A stretch of 64,000 nt of DNA from Allomyces macrogynus ATCC 38327 (Eukaryota; Blastocladiomycota; Blastocladiomycetes; Blastocladiales; Blastocladiaceae). Under the pieces are notes generated by a model. That model saw only the letters and a list, made by a program, of their open reading frames with translations. It was not told the DNA's origin and ran no database searches. The position numbers and the translations under genes are program-made. Each line of letters opens with the position of its first letter. Position 1 is the first letter of the stretch. The stretch lies in contig GG745381.1 in the NCBI GenBank assembly GCA_000151295.1, positions 57,250-121,249 on the forward strand. Direction: 5' to 3'. Below, piece by piece: positions 30,589-40,723 of the stretch.

Positions 30589-31543
30589 TAGCTTCCAAAG
30601 CTGGTCCAAGCCCGGTTCTTCGTGCAAAGGATTGAATTGTCCTTGGAAGATTATTTCGTTCTCTTGGTTTGTTTGCTTGTCAAAGCAGTTCTGTCTGATA
30701 AGAAATGGAGGTCCTGATGCCCATGTCCAATTCACCAAGCTTCACAATCTTCTGCATGCAAAAAGATTTCTCCATCTTCCCCACTCCCCAGCTCACCGTC
30801 CCCAACAACCAAAAACAAAAGCGTTGCTTGTCTATTCCGCTGCAGATGAGTGCGTCACCACATCAGCCCTCCATCAGGTTGGCTCTACATGGCCAAACAT
30901 TTCTTGCTCGTTGAGCATGAATCGGTGTCTTCGAGTGCGGCACGAAATGGATTGAGCGCGACAAGAATGGACGTGCCGACGATACAGAAGCATGATCTGT
31001 GGTGCTGCCTGAGTCCCCGTTTGTTGCCAATCGGTGTAGATCTGATGCATTTGGGCATCTACTCTCTGGTCTTGTGAGCGTGCACGAGTGGAAGGAGTGC
31101 ATGTGCAATACGCGAACGCAACGTCTTCTCGGACCGCAGGACTCCGCTGCTGGAATTCATCGAGGACACGGCCGTGCATCCTGGCGCGGCGGACCGCGCA
31201 CCGTTGTAGGTTGTTGTGGTTGTTTGGGTTCCTCTTCTTCAGTTGTGATCAATACACGTCGGCCCCGAGTCTCCAGCACAGTCGGCAGCTTCGGTTCTGA
31301 CACCTCATGCCTTTGGTCCGATCAGGATCCTCACTCGAAACCCCGGTCATCCAAACGCCAAACATGCATTCCTGCAACCAATCTTGCCCACCGACTCACC
31401 CACGGCATTCTGCTCATCCATCGTCACCACGCGCTCCATATACCATGTCGCACGCCCACATTCCCTGCGTTCAAGACCTGGCCGCGCGCGTGCCATCTCC
31501 TCCATCCTATGCGACACCCAACCCGCGCGCGTCGCTCGTCGCT
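30589..31543. other. Intergenic with inverted copy of a dispersed repeat
   Basis: No gene is seen. It contains the repeat copy at about 31040-31302. The remainder is low in coding character. Confidence 0.4.
31040..31302 (-). repeat. Dispersed ~260-bp repeat, copy C (inverted)
   Basis: The reverse complement aligns by eye with the two plus-strand copies at about 37085-37372 and 39246-39506. Shared blocks in order are GGGGCCGACGTGTATT, an AACCAAA..ACCAC-rich stretch, CGCGGTC, a GATGxATxCCAGCA block, GCACTCCTTC, GTGCACGCTCA and an AAATGCATCA end. Orientation is opposite to the other two. No terminal inverted repeats are evident. Confidence 0.6.
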
Positions 31544-33193
31544 CTACCCGGACCGCTTGAATAAGTAGACGTTGTTCAGCAAATGCTGCATCGGCACGCG
31601 CAGCCGCGAACCGTCCGACTTTTTGCAAATCACCTCCGACTCGGTAACCTGCTGCAACGTCACATGAAATTTGGCGCCCTTGACCGTATCCGTGACCACG
31701 AGAAACTCGCCGCGCTGCAATACCGCGTCGCGGTACTGCAAGTGCCAGTGGTCGCGCATGTAGATGCCCGCGGCGGTCGTGGCGTTCAGCCACGGGTGCA
31801 CATTCTGCATGGCGAACAGGTCGTTCTGGACCTCGACTTGCGTCAGGGACTCGACGCACAGGACGGGTGGCCCACCCGCGCGGGCTTGGCAGGCGCGTAG
31901 GTCGTCGACGAGAAGTTTCATGCGGCGGCGACGTTTCGCGAGGTAGGTGCGGGTGGGGGCCGCGCCGGAGAGGGGAGAGGAGGGGTCGACTGGCGAATAG
32001 GTGGGTGGGATGAATAGGTGAGTGTCAGTTTGTGCGGTGCAGTGCTTGCAGCGTGAAAATGCACGGGTGGGTGAAAAGCGTGAGTGACCAACGTACCAAA
32101 CGGTGCCGACGACGTCGCATCGGGCCCGCGCGCATCGAGTTTACGCTTTTCGGCCTTGAGCTGGAATAAAGCGCGCTGGGCCTCGCGAATCCGCGCGAGC
32201 CGAGCACGTGCACGCGCGTCCTATTCACAATCCGCGTCAGTCACCCGCCCCACTCCCCATCAACGCCAACTCGGAAATGAACACGTACGACGAACTCGCG
32301 CTCAAGCTGCAACCGCACACACTCAAACTCAGTCCTCGCCGCGGCCAACGCATGGTTTCGCCTCGCCTCGGCCAAGGCCAGCCGGTCGTCGCGGTTCGAC
32401 TCGAGGTGCGCACGGCGCACGAGGTAATCCGGGTGCGTGCCGTTCTTGATCTGGACTTCTTCGAGCCGCAAGTGGTTCATGCGCTCGTCGTAGAGGCTAA
32501 ACCATTCGCAACCCGTCCGTCAGCTCGTCGCCATCTTGCGCGCAAGGTAAACAAGTGAACATACGCGTGCCGCAACCGCTGAAAATCATGCTCAATCTGG
32601 CGCAGAGACGCCATGGCTTCACGACGGACCGCGTCGGTCGCCGGGTCCAGATCCCCACCCAAATCATCGGAATCGTCGTCGTCGTCATCGTCGTCATCGT
32701 CGCTCTCGTCCGAGTTCTCGTCAGACCCACCGGACCCACCGTCCTCGGCCGCGACTCGGCGCGACCGGCGCACTCCCGCCGTCCCACGGGTCCGCACTGA
32801 AGACTCGTCTTCGTCGTCATGTCCTCCAGCGGTCGCATCGCTCGCGGCGTGATCGTCGTCGTCGGTGGCCGCAGCGGTACGGCGGAGCGCGGACGCGCGG
32901 CGGGCGGTGGTCGCAGCGGCAGTATTGGAGGACCCGGCGCGGCCGCCTCCGCGGCGGATCGTGGTTGTCGTGCGGCGGTCGGCGGGGGCGCGCGGGGATG
33001 CGGGCGCGGCGCCGTTGGTCGATGGAGCACCGCTGGAGGAGGCGAGCGGCGGCGACGCGGGCGCTTGCGAGAGCGGGGTTCCGGCGCGAGGAGCGGCAGG
33101 CATGGCGGGAGCGGCGGGTGCCGACGTGGTGCTCATCGGGCCCGTAGAGTTGGTGCTGGTCGCAGCGGGCACGACGCCGGCGTCGATGCCCAT
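31544..33193 (-). CDS. SDS3: Sds3/BRMS1-family subunit of an Rpd3-type histone deacetylase complex (468 aa)
   Basis: Four exons: 33193-32565, 32496-32289, 32220-32097 and 31989-31544, total 1407 bp (469 codons). Introns of 68, 68 and 107 bp have donors GTATGT, GTACGT and GTACGT. The N-terminus is Ala/Ser/Pro/Thr-rich and disordered, then an Asp/Ser run. The Sds3 core spans the exon 1-2 junction: REAMASLRQIEHDFQRLRHA joined to LYDERMNHLRLEEVQIKNGT, then HPDYLVRR. A long helical segment follows (ARLARIREAQRALFQLKAEK). The 'YDERM..L..E...GTHPdyl' signature is diagnostic and is restored only by the spliced model. In yeast Sds3 keeps the Rpd3L deacetylase complex intact for transcriptional repression. 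A ~420-bp region separates it from a divergent gene at 33615. Confidence 0.85.
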
Positions 33194-33614
33194 GGTTCTG
33201 GTCGTGTGGACTTGGTGCGTGCTGAGCCGGCCGGATGCGGATAGTCTCGCCGGGAGTCTCGGTCGCACTCGCGGTCGACGCCGTGTCCTGCTGGCGAGGT
33301 GCGTGCGTGCGTGCGGCAGGTGGCGACGGTGCGGTGGGGAACGACAGCCTTGCGCGCGTTGGTGCGCCGGGGCGACACTGTCTCCCGACGCCGCGTGCGC
33401 GCACGTGCCAGGGCGCGAGACAGACGTGCACAGCCACACGGCGCGTCTCGCACCTCCAACCCCAACTGAGTCACACTCCTCGCACGCGGCCTGGCGGTGT
33501 TTGCGATCGTGTCGCCCACGCCCGGCCCACTTTGCTCACCATGCTCGCCTCCCACAGACACCAACCACGCGCCGACGACCGGCCCCGCTGCGCGCGACCA
33601 GTTTCGACACCATC
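33194..33614. promoter_or_regulatory. Divergent intergenic region between SDS3-like and 33615 genes
   Basis: A 421-bp head-to-head spacer that must carry both promoters. It is GC-rich; no TATA-like element stands out on either strand, unlike the ILEI promoters. Confidence 0.35.
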
Positions 33615-35491
33615 ATGACCAGCAACTCGCCGTCGCCATCTCCGCCCCCACCGCCCGCGCTCAACATCGACGCGCACGACGCCGCCGGCGACCCGCCGCC
33701 GCCCTGGGTCCGCGCCGTCCGCGACGTGGCCCGCTCTTCCGTCTTTCCCAACTCGGCTAACGACAGCGACGATCTGCTCGCGCGCGACGTGCTTGCCGTC
33801 CTCGCTCCAAATCGCGACACCGACGACGAGCTCGCCAAACTCGAACGACTCGAGGCGCGCGTGCGCGCGTTTGGACATGGTGCAAGCAGACGACGCCGGT
33901 TTGCGCTGTTGCGCGGGTCGCAGTCGCCGCCCGTGTCCGACTCGGAGATTGGGTTCGATGAGGACCAGGCTGAGACAAGAGGGCCGCCGCGACCGCCGTC
34001 GATCAAGCGCGCGCGGATGAGACCAAACCAAGACGAAGATCATGGCCATGGCTCGAGTGACGTTGTCCCGTCGTTCTCCACCGCCGCGCGGACCACGACC
34101 GCACCGATGCCCCTGGTCCCGCCGCCCGCGTCGAGCACCGGCCATGGCCTCGTCACGCGCGCGCCGAACGCTCCTCCGTCGCAACCGCCGCCACCAACGC
34201 CGCCAACGCCGCAACCGCCGTCGCCGCCGCGGCCCGCTGCGTCCGCGCTCGCGCACACAGTTGCGCCAAACCGGTCGCGCAGCATCACGACTCACGCGAT
34301 CTCGACACGCGCTCCATGGACTGCACCGCGACCACCACCGTCCCGCCCACCCCCACCCCCACCACCCCCACCACCAGCCGCACCAGCGCCCCCTCCGCTC
34401 GGCACCGTCCGCTCAACCGTGACCCCACCACCCGCCGCGTCCCCCACCCCACCACCCCCACCCACGCGCCGCCGCGCCATCGCGAACCTTTCCTTACTGC
34501 AATTGCCCCTACCGCGCGCTCGGTCCGCGCGCTCACGACCACCGCGGGATTCCACCTGATCGAGCGCGACGCGCCGCCCTACGGTATTCCCGCACTATAT
34601 CTCAGTGCGCGGCACGTCGTCGTTTTCGCCGCGCACGGTGCGGGGACGACGGCGGGGCGGTACGCGGCGCGCGTCACCGTACTTGATCCGCGGGAATGGG
34701 GGGATGCAGGCGCGTTGGCGCTGAAAGTGCGGGAGATTGCGGACGCCGAGGCGCGTGAAGTCTGGCCGGACGAAGGTGGACAGTTTGATGACGGCGCGGG
34801 ACTCGTGCCGGAAGCGCTGTACGACGAGCCCGGCACTGACGAGGAAGCTGAAGATCAGAGGTTGGTGCGGGTGATGAACCCGTGGATGTTGCAGTCAGTT
34901 GTGGCCAATTTGGGCAGGGAGGGCGCGTATACCGAGTGGCGGTACGGAGACGTCGAGGAGGTCAAGTGGAAGTACGGTCTGGCTGAGTGCCAGGAAAAGT
35001 GGGTGAAGGAGTGGCGGAGGAGGGAGGACGAGGTGGAGAGGGGTAGGGAGAGAGTGGAGAAGGTGGAGAGAAGGCCATGGATGGCACGGATGGCGGCGGC
35101 GATTGCAGGTGAGGATCAGGGGAGGGGAGAGCGCGCGGCGAGTGTTCCAACGACGAGGACATGGGCGAACGCGTCATGGTCCGAGCACGCTCACTCGGTC
35201 GTGCCGCCTAGCAGGAGTACCGCCGCGGTACCGACAATCCACCGTCCCGGGACCAGCAGCAGCTCGACTATTCCCGTCGCAGTGTCCAGTTCTGCGCGGC
35301 CGGCCTCGGCTGCGCAGACGGCTGCGCCTGTCGCGTCGCGGCAATTCTCGTTCAAGCGGCCAGCGTCGCCAAGCGTGCCGCCGCCATCGCATCCGCCGCA
35401 ACCACTTCCGTCATCTCCACCACCTCCACCGGCACCGTCGACGGCGCAACGATCGGGATGGTGGTCGAGTCGCGCCGTGCCGCCGCGATGA
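33615..35491 (+). CDS. Uncharacterised proline-rich protein
   Basis: ATG 33615 starts a frame that is natural at first: MTSNSPSPSPPPPPALNIDA, PWVRAVRDVARSSVF, ELAKLERLEARVRAFGHG. It then becomes very Pro/Thr-rich and stays open to 34559. From about 34500 the natural protein is in another frame, running to TGA 35489-35491: GFHLIERDAPPYGIPALYL, RHVVVFAAHG, VRVMNPWMLQSVVANLGRE, WRYGDVEEVKWKYG, a charged helix WVKEWRRREDEVERGRERV and a Ser/Pro tail. The switch between frames lies in the Pro-rich stretch (34270-34510). I could not identify a canonical intron there, so a non-canonical intron or a frameshift is possible. No family is recognised. Confidence 0.5.
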
Positions 35492-35695
35492 AGTGGGCGA
35501 CGACGACGCGGTCATGTGACGCTTTCAACAAGGATATATCATGATTTGGACTCCACTCGTCGTGTTGCTCTCGGCGCCTTGCTGGCGGCCGTGCTCCCAG
35601 CCAGCCCGTCTTGCTCTCCCTGAACCGACGCGACATCGTGCACTCGACGCGCCTGCCCGACGCCCTTGCACGCTCTCTTGCGCATCCCACCAAGA

Positions 35696-36976
35696 ATGGC
35701 CAACACCATGTCGGCCAACCCGACGCACACTCCACGCCGTCGACCGCCACGCTCAACCGTGCCCAATACTCACGCCAGCGCGCCCCACCCGCTCGCATTC
35801 CTCGCCCGTGCTCTCCGTGCCGCCGCCACGCACCCGACCACTGTCTCCGCGCACCACCTGGTCGTCGCCCTCCTGCGCACCCTCGCGCACCAAGTCACTG
35901 AATGGACCCGCACGATGCTTCCCGCCGCGACCCGGTTCTGGACGCGGCTTGTCGCACACCCGATCGTGACCTCCCTAGCGCACCGCGCAAACGTGCCCGC
36001 ACCACTCGTTGCCGCGATTCTCGTCGCGATTGGTCTGGTCCTGCTGGCGACGCGGCCTGCGGCAGTGGCCGGCGTGCTCACACGCGCCGTGCCCGCGCAT
36101 ACCGCGGTGTGTGCGATTGAGTCCCCCGCCGCGCACCCAAGCACCGTGTCGCTCGCCAAACAGTTGCTCCTGACCCTGACTCTCATTTCGGCCGCTCCGC
36201 GCGTAACGCAACCGCGGACCGCTGCCGCGGTCATGTACGTCGCGCTCGCTCGTCCACAATCGGCGGCTGATGCGTTGTACCGTGCACTGGTTCGGCCCGC
36301 GGCGGTCGCGCTCGCGCACTTCGTGCCTGGTAGTGCGGGGATGCCGGACACAGTGAAGAGGGCGGCGTGGGCTGCGGCGGCGGTGCCGACACCGGTGGTG
36401 GAGGTCACGCAGTGGGTGGTGATGGTGGTGCGGGAAGCGGGGAGAGGTGAGGAGGCGGAGTGGGTGGGGAAGTTGGAAAGGTGGGCGCGGGCAATCGACG
36501 CGGCTGTCGTGCGTGACCGAGTCAGACCGACAGCGGACAAGATGCCGGGAAATGCCGACGCGGTACCGCCCGAAGACGATGTGACGCCAGCGACCGCCGT
36601 GGACGATGATGCGCCGCCCAGAGTCGTCGTACACTCGGGCTCAACCGAGACGACGGAATGGACGCCTACTCCAACGGCCGCGCCGGTCGTGCACGTCGCT
36701 CCAGTCGACCCGATACCCAGTCCCAGCACCACCACCAACTCCACGGCAGATAACGACAACGACGAAGATGACGACGCGACTCTGCTCGCACTGCACCTCA
36801 CGACCACGCTGCCGGCGTCGGGCAAGGCGTCGCCCGCATGGGCTCCCACCGCTGCGACAGGGCTCGCGACAGGTCCCGGCCGCCGCCCGCGCAGCGCGTC
36901 GGCCGTAGCCAGCACTCGTGTCCGGCCCGCGAACGGGCCACGTGTCGTGCGCGGGCGCGCTGGGTCGAGCGTGTGA
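35696..36976 (+). CDS. Divergent REEP/Yop1 (TB2/DP1/HVA22)-like membrane protein (426 aa)
   Basis: I choose ATG 35696 (MANTMSANPTHTPRRRP). Residues about 90-210 resemble the TB2/DP1/HVA22 fold: a hydrophobic hairpin NVPAPLVAAILVAIGLVLLA, then TRAVPAHTAVCAIESP matching the family's YPaYaSikAIEsp block. A second hydrophobic pair follows, and MYVALARPQSAADALYRALV matches the WLalPxtxGAxxlYxxfvxP block. Family members (Yop1, REEP5) shape tubular ER by inserting hairpins. Here aromatic residues are largely replaced by Ala/Val/Thr, so the assignment is by pattern only. A long acidic/Thr/Pro-rich C-terminal tail is not typical of short yeast Yop1 but resembles longer fungal members. Confidence 0.55.
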   Translation: MANTMSANPTHTPRRRPPRSTVPNTHASAPHPLAFLARALRAAATHPTTVSAHHLVVALLRTLAHQVTEWTRTMLPAATRFWTRLVAHPIVTSLAHRANVPAPLVAAILVAIGLVLLATRPAAVAGVLTRAVPAHTAVCAIESPAAHPSTVSLAKQLLLTLTLISAAPRVTQPRTAAAVMYVALARPQSAADALYRALVRPAAVALAHFVPGSAGMPDTVKRAAWAAAAVPTPVVEVTQWVVMVVREAGRGEEAEWVGKLERWARAIDAAVVRDRVRPTADKMPGNADAVPPEDDVTPATAVDDDAPPRVVVHSGSTETTEWTPTPTAAPVVHVAPVDPIPSPSTTTNSTADNDNDEDDDATLLALHLTTTLPASGKASPAWAPTAATGLATGPGRRPRSASAVASTRVRPANGPRVVRGRAGSSV

Positions 36977-37084
36977 TCGACTGGATTGGAACGGACTGGT
37001 TTTGAGGAGGTGGACTTGATGGCGGGCAGGAAAGTGTGTATATTTATCCTGCTCTGGCTTTGCCGGACCGAAAGCACAGATTTT

Positions 37085-37372
37085 CAGAGGCGAAGCTGCT
37101 GACCACGCTGGGGCGCGGGGCCGACGGGCATTTATCACAAAAAGAACCAAAACAACCACGAAATCAAACGAGAACAGCGCGGTCTGTCGCAGTCCAACGC
37201 GACGGGCAGGTCGCACGGGCGCGTCCTCGATGGATCCCAGCAACGACCACCACGGTTGGTCGTGCGGTCCAAGAACGCGTCAGAGCGTCGCCCATGCACT
37301 CCTTGTGCTCGTGCCTTGTGTACGCTCATAAAACTATAAAGTAGCGCTTGAATGCATCAGGCTCTGGCGCAA
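37085..37372 (+). repeat. Dispersed ~260-bp repeat, copy A
   Basis: Direct repeat of about 39246-39506 and inverted relative to about 31040-31302. Shared blocks include GCGCGGGGCCGACG, ATTTATCA, an AACCAAAACAACCACG-like stretch, CAGCGCGGTC, GATGGATCCCA, GCACTCCTT and ATGCATCA. Divergence between copies is considerable, so the spread is not recent. No coding capacity is seen. Confidence 0.6.
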
Positions 37373-37661
37373 ATTGGTTGCTCCCATGCCGGCGCAAGTG
37401 GAACACTTTCAAAACCTTGCTGACCAAATCGTTGAACCTCGATTTCTCGCCAACTAGCAATCGCTTCCACTTCGCCTTCACACCACGGCAGGGCATTGCA
37501 CTGGTCTTTCTGAACCAAAGCAGCAATGATTCAAACGTTGCACACAGGCCGAGCTGAACGCGATTTTGTGTTTGAGTCAAGGGGGGTTATGGAAGCGTTT
37601 CAGTGTCGCAACCCCAGCCCCGACAGCGGCGCGTGTGGCAGTTCTGGCACCCCTCAGAGAT

Positions 37662-37728
37662 CCACGTCAGTTCGCCCATTGACCCGCAGAGAACGTTCAA
37701 AAGGGACTTGCGGTGCTTTCAATAAATA
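37662..37728 (+). promoter_or_regulatory. CCACGTCA box and AATAAATA element of ILEI gene 37855
   Basis: CCACGTCA (the TGACGTGG octamer on the other strand) at 37662-37669, and AATAAATA at 37721-37728, 134 bp before the ATG. Spacing between box and AT element is about 52 bp, close to the 40724 and 63514 genes. Confidence 0.45.
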
Positions 37729-37854
37729 GTGGGACCACCACCAGCTTCACGCCTTCTCCTCTCCAGTGCACCCACCCCCCCTGACCACCTTCACTCCACT
37801 GAAGTGCTCGACGTTTGCGACTCTCCCGAAACACGTCCCATCAGCGTTTTGACC

Positions 37855-38982
37855 ATGACGACCGGTAAATTATCGAACGCACGCGGCTCAATTTCTGATG
37901 ACGATCCCAACGACATAAATCTGTCGTTCATGGCGTTCAGCAGCATGAACGAGAGCGGTAATCCCGAGGGCGATCCCCTGCTCAACACGGTCAAGACGGC
38001 CACGTCCGTCACCATCACGGCATGCGCTGTTGGATACCGGGCCCGTGGTGGCAGTCATGGTGAGAAATCGCACTTTCTCATCAACGGCCAGAAGCTGATC
38101 CTGTGGAAACCATTTGGATTCAGTCTTCTTGTCATGGACGCGGCCTCGCCAGCACTCGAGTACAGAATCGCGACCTTCCGTCCAGACTCTATTGGAAATC
38201 ACACGTGGGAGCTGGCCGAGCAAAATGGCATGATCGAGTTTATCACGCAGATTCCTGGCACCGCCATTGTCGCCATGGTCGTGGCGGGTCAAGATGCCAA
38301 GTCACTGCCCTATCCTGTCCGCGCAGCCTTGGCAGCGCTCTTCCGGCGACCGTTTGTTTGCGACCGAGATGAATCGTATGCGATTGTGACAATGGTCTCC
38401 AAAAATGACGCTGTCGTGGCCACTGCCAAGGGGACACCGGCTACTGCAATGCAAACATTCGCGATTGGCAGTGTCTGCATTCCATCGCCAGTTCGGATCA
38501 CCACTGGCCAGCGGCTCATCCAGGCGCGTTCCACTTGGGCCAGCTCGGGCGGTTACGCTGAGGTCGTAGTGGACGGCTTTCGCACCGAGTTCAAGAAAAA
38601 TGGTCTACATGTGGTCGTCATTTCCAAGGATCGCCATGCTCAACGCTTTGACCGGCACTTTGACCTGGGCAACGACGAAACGCATTCAAACAATCTCTTC
38701 GAGTTTCTGAAATCGTTGGAACGGATGCCGAATCCAATAGCCATTGTCCTCGCAGCTGTGGGTTACAGCAAATTGTCCGATCTGGAACACGAGGCAATCC
38801 AGGAACTGGGCTCTCGTCTTATTTCCGTGGGGGGATATCAGAGTCTGGGCAATCGACTCATCTCGGTTGAAAATTGTGTTCACGGATTCGTGATGATTGC
38901 GCGGTCCGACAAAAAGCATGGTCCTGTCGAGGCGCACAGATATTTTTCGCGAGAAACGCGGTGGATTGAAATGGAATTTTGA
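37855..38982 (+). CDS. Two-domain ILEI/FAM3-like protein, tandem copy 1 (375 aa)
   Basis: A single exon; ATG 37855 starts MTTGKLSNARGSISDDDPND, then INLSFM. Domain 1 spans about residues 45-195 (SVTITACAVGYRARGG, HFLINGQK, FSLLVMDAASPALEYRIATF, TAIVAMVVAGQDAKSL, ESYAIVTMVSKNDAVV). Domain 2 spans about 220-355 (RLIQARSTWASSGGYAEVVV, LHVVVISKDRHAQRFDRHFD, AIVLAAVGYSKLSD, HGFVMIARSDKKHGPVEAH). It ends TRWIEMEF. Near-identical to the 40724 gene over two long blocks but strongly diverged between them. The second domain carries a short near-duplicate insertion (SRLISVGGYQSLGNRLISV) absent from the sister gene. No signal peptide is seen. Function unknown. Confidence 0.85.
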   Translation: MTTGKLSNARGSISDDDPNDINLSFMAFSSMNESGNPEGDPLLNTVKTATSVTITACAVGYRARGGSHGEKSHFLINGQKLILWKPFGFSLLVMDAASPALEYRIATFRPDSIGNHTWELAEQNGMIEFITQIPGTAIVAMVVAGQDAKSLPYPVRAALAALFRRPFVCDRDESYAIVTMVSKNDAVVATAKGTPATAMQTFAIGSVCIPSPVRITTGQRLIQARSTWASSGGYAEVVVDGFRTEFKKNGLHVVVISKDRHAQRFDRHFDLGNDETHSNNLFEFLKSLERMPNPIAIVLAAVGYSKLSDLEHEAIQELGSRLISVGGYQSLGNRLISVENCVHGFVMIARSDKKHGPVEAHRYFSRETRWIEMEF

Positions 38983-39245
38983 TGCCGATAGCGGGAAGCG
39001 CTGCGCTGGCGCTCGCCGTCAACGGTTTGATTGATGTCGCCTTCACACTCGTGAGCCCTATTCTGTAACGCGACCAATTTTTTGTGGATTTTGTCATACT
39101 CAACAGCTGATATCAAGATAGTTCCTGTCATATTGTTGAGATGGATTTGTCTATTCTGCGAGTGGGGTGTGTAGGCGCAAAAAAGCAACTCGTTCAGAAT
39201 CGGTTCCAATTTCTCAAGGAAACTCATTCCTTTCCTGACTGGGCT

Positions 39246-39506
39246 CAGCGAAGCTTGCCGACCGTGCTGGCGCGGGGCCGACGTGTATTTATCATAAGAA
39301 AGAAGAGGAACCAAAAAACCACGACATCATATAATAACAGCGCGGTCCGTCGCGACAGATCACGAAGAACAGGTCACACGATCACATTTTTGATGGATCC
39401 CCAACTGCGGCCGGCAACGCGTCTGCGCGTTGCCCAAGCACTCCTTCAACCTGTGCACGCTCACGGGGGGGCATAAAATAGATGCCGAAATGCATCATTT
39501 CCTCGT
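39246..39506 (+). repeat. Dispersed ~260-bp repeat, copy B
   Basis: Aligns by eye with copies A and C (blocks given there). Copies A and B each lie upstream of one of the two duplicated ILEI genes, at different distances. Confidence 0.6.
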
Positions 39507-40539
39507 ATGTAATTTGTGGTTTGGACTACACGCATACCTGTGTTCAAAAGAGCATGATCATGTCTACGACCATCAGCTTCCCTGCAGGTTACGTTGCGAC
39601 CCGTCTACTTCGTCAACGCAAAGTCAACATTAGCGACAACGTCGTTGCCCACTTGGTCGCGCTCGGCGTCACTCAAATACTTTCAGCTTCCTTGCGCCAT
39701 GCTTCAACGTTGTGCCAGCGCACATGTCATTTGTTCCACATTCTCCGCTTGATGTTTTCGGTACCCTGGGTGTTGGGACGCGTCTTGAAGAAAACACCCC
39801 TTCACTGGCTGGGTTCATTGATGCTTCTGCAACATTCAGTTCCTTAGGAGCATCGATGCTTGAAACCGTGCTATTCATCAGGTGACCACATCAATGCCCA
39901 GCGACCCGCCCCAACACTGTTCCATCCCCCACAGCAAACGTGATCCAGCCCGCCCGGGCGTCAGCGTCGTCCACAAATGCAGCTGCCCTGAACCAGCGCG
40001 AGGGCCCGAGCCGGCACCCACTGCTGGCTAGGGGTCGCCGCGTTCTGGACCTTGTGGCGACAGTGACGCTTTGGACCTCGTGGCGACAGTGACGTTCGCC
40101 GCTGGCGCCGCCACTGCAGCGCTCGCGGCGCCACCAACGGCCCCTGGCCGGACCCAAAAGCAGCGGCCCAGGACCGTCAAATAGGCTCCGACATCGTCCA
40201 CCCCGACCGCACCGACTACAGCAGCTGTGGCCGCGCCAATCGCATAAACCGAACCTGGTGGCCTGCAGCTGCGACGTCACCTCCTCCCTCGAAGCCGATT
40301 GCCCCGCCTGCACCCCGCAAATCCCGTGCCAACGAGGCCGATTGTGCCGGCACCAACAGGCAACACAAAATCGACCCAGGCGCTCAGATTCAGTAAGAGT
40401 GGCGCAAGTTATTTTGTCTAAAAATGGATCTTGGATTTTGGTGGCGCAGGCGTGACGTCCACGTCAGTTCATTCATCCACCTCTTCTGGCCACGGCTCTG
40501 TGGCTGGAACTCGCACACAGCGCGGAGAATCGAGGTTTC

Positions 40540-40600
40540 TGACGTGGAAAGTGACATGAAGCCATGACAGTCAAATGGCACCCCGACACTTCAATAAAGA
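40540..40600 (+). promoter_or_regulatory. TGACGTGG box and AATAAAGA element of ILEI gene 40724
   Basis: TGACGTGG at 40540-40547 and AATAAAGA at 40593-40600, 131 bp before the ATG. A second octamer in inverse orientation (CCACGTCA) lies at 40459-40466. The flanks of the first box (TCTGACGTGGAAAGT) also match the box upstream of the minus-strand gene at 63514. Confidence 0.45.
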
Positions 40601-40723
40601 GTCGACCCACCGGATCCACACCTTCTCCTCCCCACTACCCCCTAGACACCCTCGATTGACATTTGCGCTGAAGTGCTCGACGTTTGCGACTCTCCCGAAC
40701 CACGTCCCAGCAGCGTTTTGACC

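Larger units (their letters stand above)
36977..37854. other. Intergenic with dispersed repeat copy A and ILEI promoter
   Basis: Contains the repeat copy at about 37085-37372 and the promoter elements of the 37855 gene. The ILEI frame is open upstream of its ATG to 37729. Residues just upstream (VLDVCDSPETRP) are conserved at DNA level with the 40724 copy, probably because the duplication includes the leader. Confidence 0.45.
38983..40723. other. Spacer between duplicated ILEI genes
   Basis: About 1.7 kb. It contains repeat copy B (about 39246-39506), a two-copy 27-bp tandem repeat near 40045-40098 (TGGACCTYGTGGCGACAGTG), and the 40724 promoter. Frames at 39482-39847 (plus) and 39891-40313 (minus) have no recognisable content; the latter is an unexpectedly GC-rich block within an AT-richer region. 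Confidence 0.4.

Noticed and set aside
39891..40313. GC-rich block with a 140-codon minus-strand frame
   Set aside because: Gly/Ala/Cys/Arg-rich without recognisable motif; noted as compositionally odd but not called as a gene.
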